A stretch of DNA of 5,339 nucleotides, taken from Clostridia bacterium (GTDB taxonomy: Bacteria; Bacillota; Clostridia; UBA1381). Position numbers and translations under genes: made by a program. Location of the stretch: the NCBI GenBank assembly GCA_017521775.1, contig JAFXBO010000226.1, positions 1 through 5,339 of the forward strand, in the 5' to 3' direction. The notes beneath the pieces were generated by a model. The model saw only the letters and a program-made list of their open reading frames with translations, was not told where the DNA came from and ran no database searches. Below are positions 4,694-5,339 of the stretch, piece after piece; within the stretch, counting starts at the first letter, position 1, and every line of letters begins with the position of its first letter.

Positions 4694-5080
4694 ATGTATA
4701 AATACAGATTGTTAGGTGGTCAAAATGGTCTGTATCCTTTAGAGGAAAGAGGAACAGACAGTATAAAGTTGGTTTCCTTAGGTAGTCTAATTCCCGTATT
4801 AAAAGCACATGAGGTTATAAATGCTTATTGGGACGGTGTCATGGTTGTAAATAATTTAGCTTATGTTTGGCTGACAAAAGAGAATGGTCGTTGGTATGCA
4901 GAGTTCAAAAATGAAGATGGCAGCAGAGTTCATACAAGCCACATAAATGGTTGGGAAATGGGTGCTACTTATACTGACATCAAGAAATTTGCCAAGGAGC
5001 AGTATGGATTGGTACTCCCAGCTATTGATGGTTTAAGACTGATAAAACAGACAAGATATAGAAAAATTTATGAGATTTGA
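4694..5080 (+). CDS. Small protein of unknown function, paralogue of the 3596-3928 product (128 aa)
   Basis: The preferred start is ATG 4694, giving 128 aa. The C-terminal half (65-128) holds GRW (65-67), then NGW (85-87) and a block through TYTDIKKF, YGLVLP and GLRLI (113-117). The tail RKIYEI resembles KVYT in the paralogue. This is the same module as in the 110-aa protein encoded at 3596-3928. The N-terminal half (1-60) is extra and appears to be a separate strand-rich piece containing LVSLGSLIPVLKAHEVINAY and GVMVVNN. That piece loosely resembles part of the next protein. There is no signal peptide. The gene lies 14 nt after its upstream neighbour and 11 nt before the next. Two embedded copies of one module in a single operon suggest duplication with later gain or loss of an N-terminal domain. 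Confidence 0.85.
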   Translation: MYKYRLLGGQNGLYPLEERGTDSIKLVSLGSLIPVLKAHEVINAYWDGVMVVNNLAYVWLTKENGRWYAEFKNEDGSRVHTSHINGWEMGATYTDIKKFAKEQYGLVLPAIDGLRLIKQTRYRKIYEI

Positions 5081-5091
5081 GAGGTGATTCT

Positions 5092-5339
5092 ATGTTGTAT
5101 ATGGTTAGCTACAGCATGAACCCTAACACCTATACAATACTAAACACAGTAAATTCCGAGGTAAGAACCTTGTCAGATAGTGAAGTAGCAGGGTTCTTAT
5201 CTCCTCGGAGTAAAATAGAGAATTTGAAGTTAGAGCATGGTAAGGTGAAAGGGGTTCGTGGTGATTTGAAAAGGTACATCCCTATAGGTATAGGGTTCGT
5301 GCCGGCAATTCTCTTCCGTCTGGAGGATGATAACCAAAA
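5092..5339 (+). CDS. Hypothetical protein, 5' part only (at least 82 aa; runs off the window)
   Basis: GAGGTGAT at 5081-5088, a near-complete match to the 16S anti-Shine-Dalgarno, precedes the ATG at 5092 by 3 nt (about 5 nt from the core GAGGTG). The frame is open to the window end and gives 82 residues. The visible part starts MLYMVSYSMNPNTY, continues with LSDSEVAGFLSPRSKIENLK and then GKVKGVRGDLKRYIPIG. The pattern of hydrophobic strand, short helix, I-x-N and G-K-V-K-G, then G-D-L-K-R-Y, looks like a compact repeat-like domain that I have seen in Clostridia hypothetical proteins (memory only). It lies 11 nt after the 128-aa gene and belongs to the same operon. The full length and C-terminal domain are not visible. 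Confidence 0.75.
   Translation, partial: MLYMVSYSMNPNTYTILNTVNSEVRTLSDSEVAGFLSPRSKIENLKLEHGKVKGVRGDLKRYIPIGIGFVPAILFRLEDDNQ

Noticed and set aside
1..5339. CRISPR array, tRNA, rRNA, insertion sequence or attachment site
   Set aside because: I saw no regularly spaced repeats, cloverleaf-like sequence, transposase or integrase motifs, or long terminal repeats in the window.

Overview
The window looks like an accessory or mobile-element segment from a low-to-moderate GC Gram-positive bacterium, most likely a member of the Clostridia. This is an inference from the strong AGGAGG-type Shine-Dalgarno sequences, the consensus SigA-like promoters, the occasional GTG starts and the AT-rich codon use. 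No ribosomal, tRNA, transposase, integrase, phage structural or CRISPR signature is present, so the replicon type (chromosomal island, large phage or plasmid) cannot be decided. Almost every gene is small and of unknown function.

Left part (1-1213). The 3' end of an unidentified plus-strand gene (1-111) converges on a minus-strand gene for a 95-aa coiled-coil protein (168-455). A bidirectional terminator lies between them (about 124-157). Further right is a second minus-strand gene (563-1213). Its 216-aa product has a Cys/His/Asp arrangement resembling the transglutaminase/papain-like fold. Each minus gene has its own good promoter and ribosome binding site.

Middle part (1214-2566). A compact divergent regulatory region (1244-1313) carries two strong back-to-back promoters. 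A perfect 6-2-6 palindrome lies over the leftward -35 box, and a 9-bp direct repeat lies over both -10 boxes. The rightward promoter drives a three-gene unit: an unrecognised 253-aa protein, a 52-aa zinc-ribbon protein (TAATG overlap with the preceding stop) and an unrecognised acidic 65-aa protein. It ends at two hairpin terminators in tandem (2486-2520 and 2526-2577).

Right part (2567-5339). After a leader of about 190 nt comes a run of six co-directional genes with very strong ribosome binding sites and 11-16 nt gaps, apart from the first gap of 81 nt. The first encodes a 250-aa protein whose C-terminus is a DUF1232 (YkvA-like) domain. The others are small proteins with no recognised function. 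Two of them (3596-3928 and 4694-5080) share a clear C-terminal module, so they are paralogues. The last gene runs off the window. The shared transcription and embedded paralogues suggest one functional or co-inherited module, but nothing in the sequence fixes its role.
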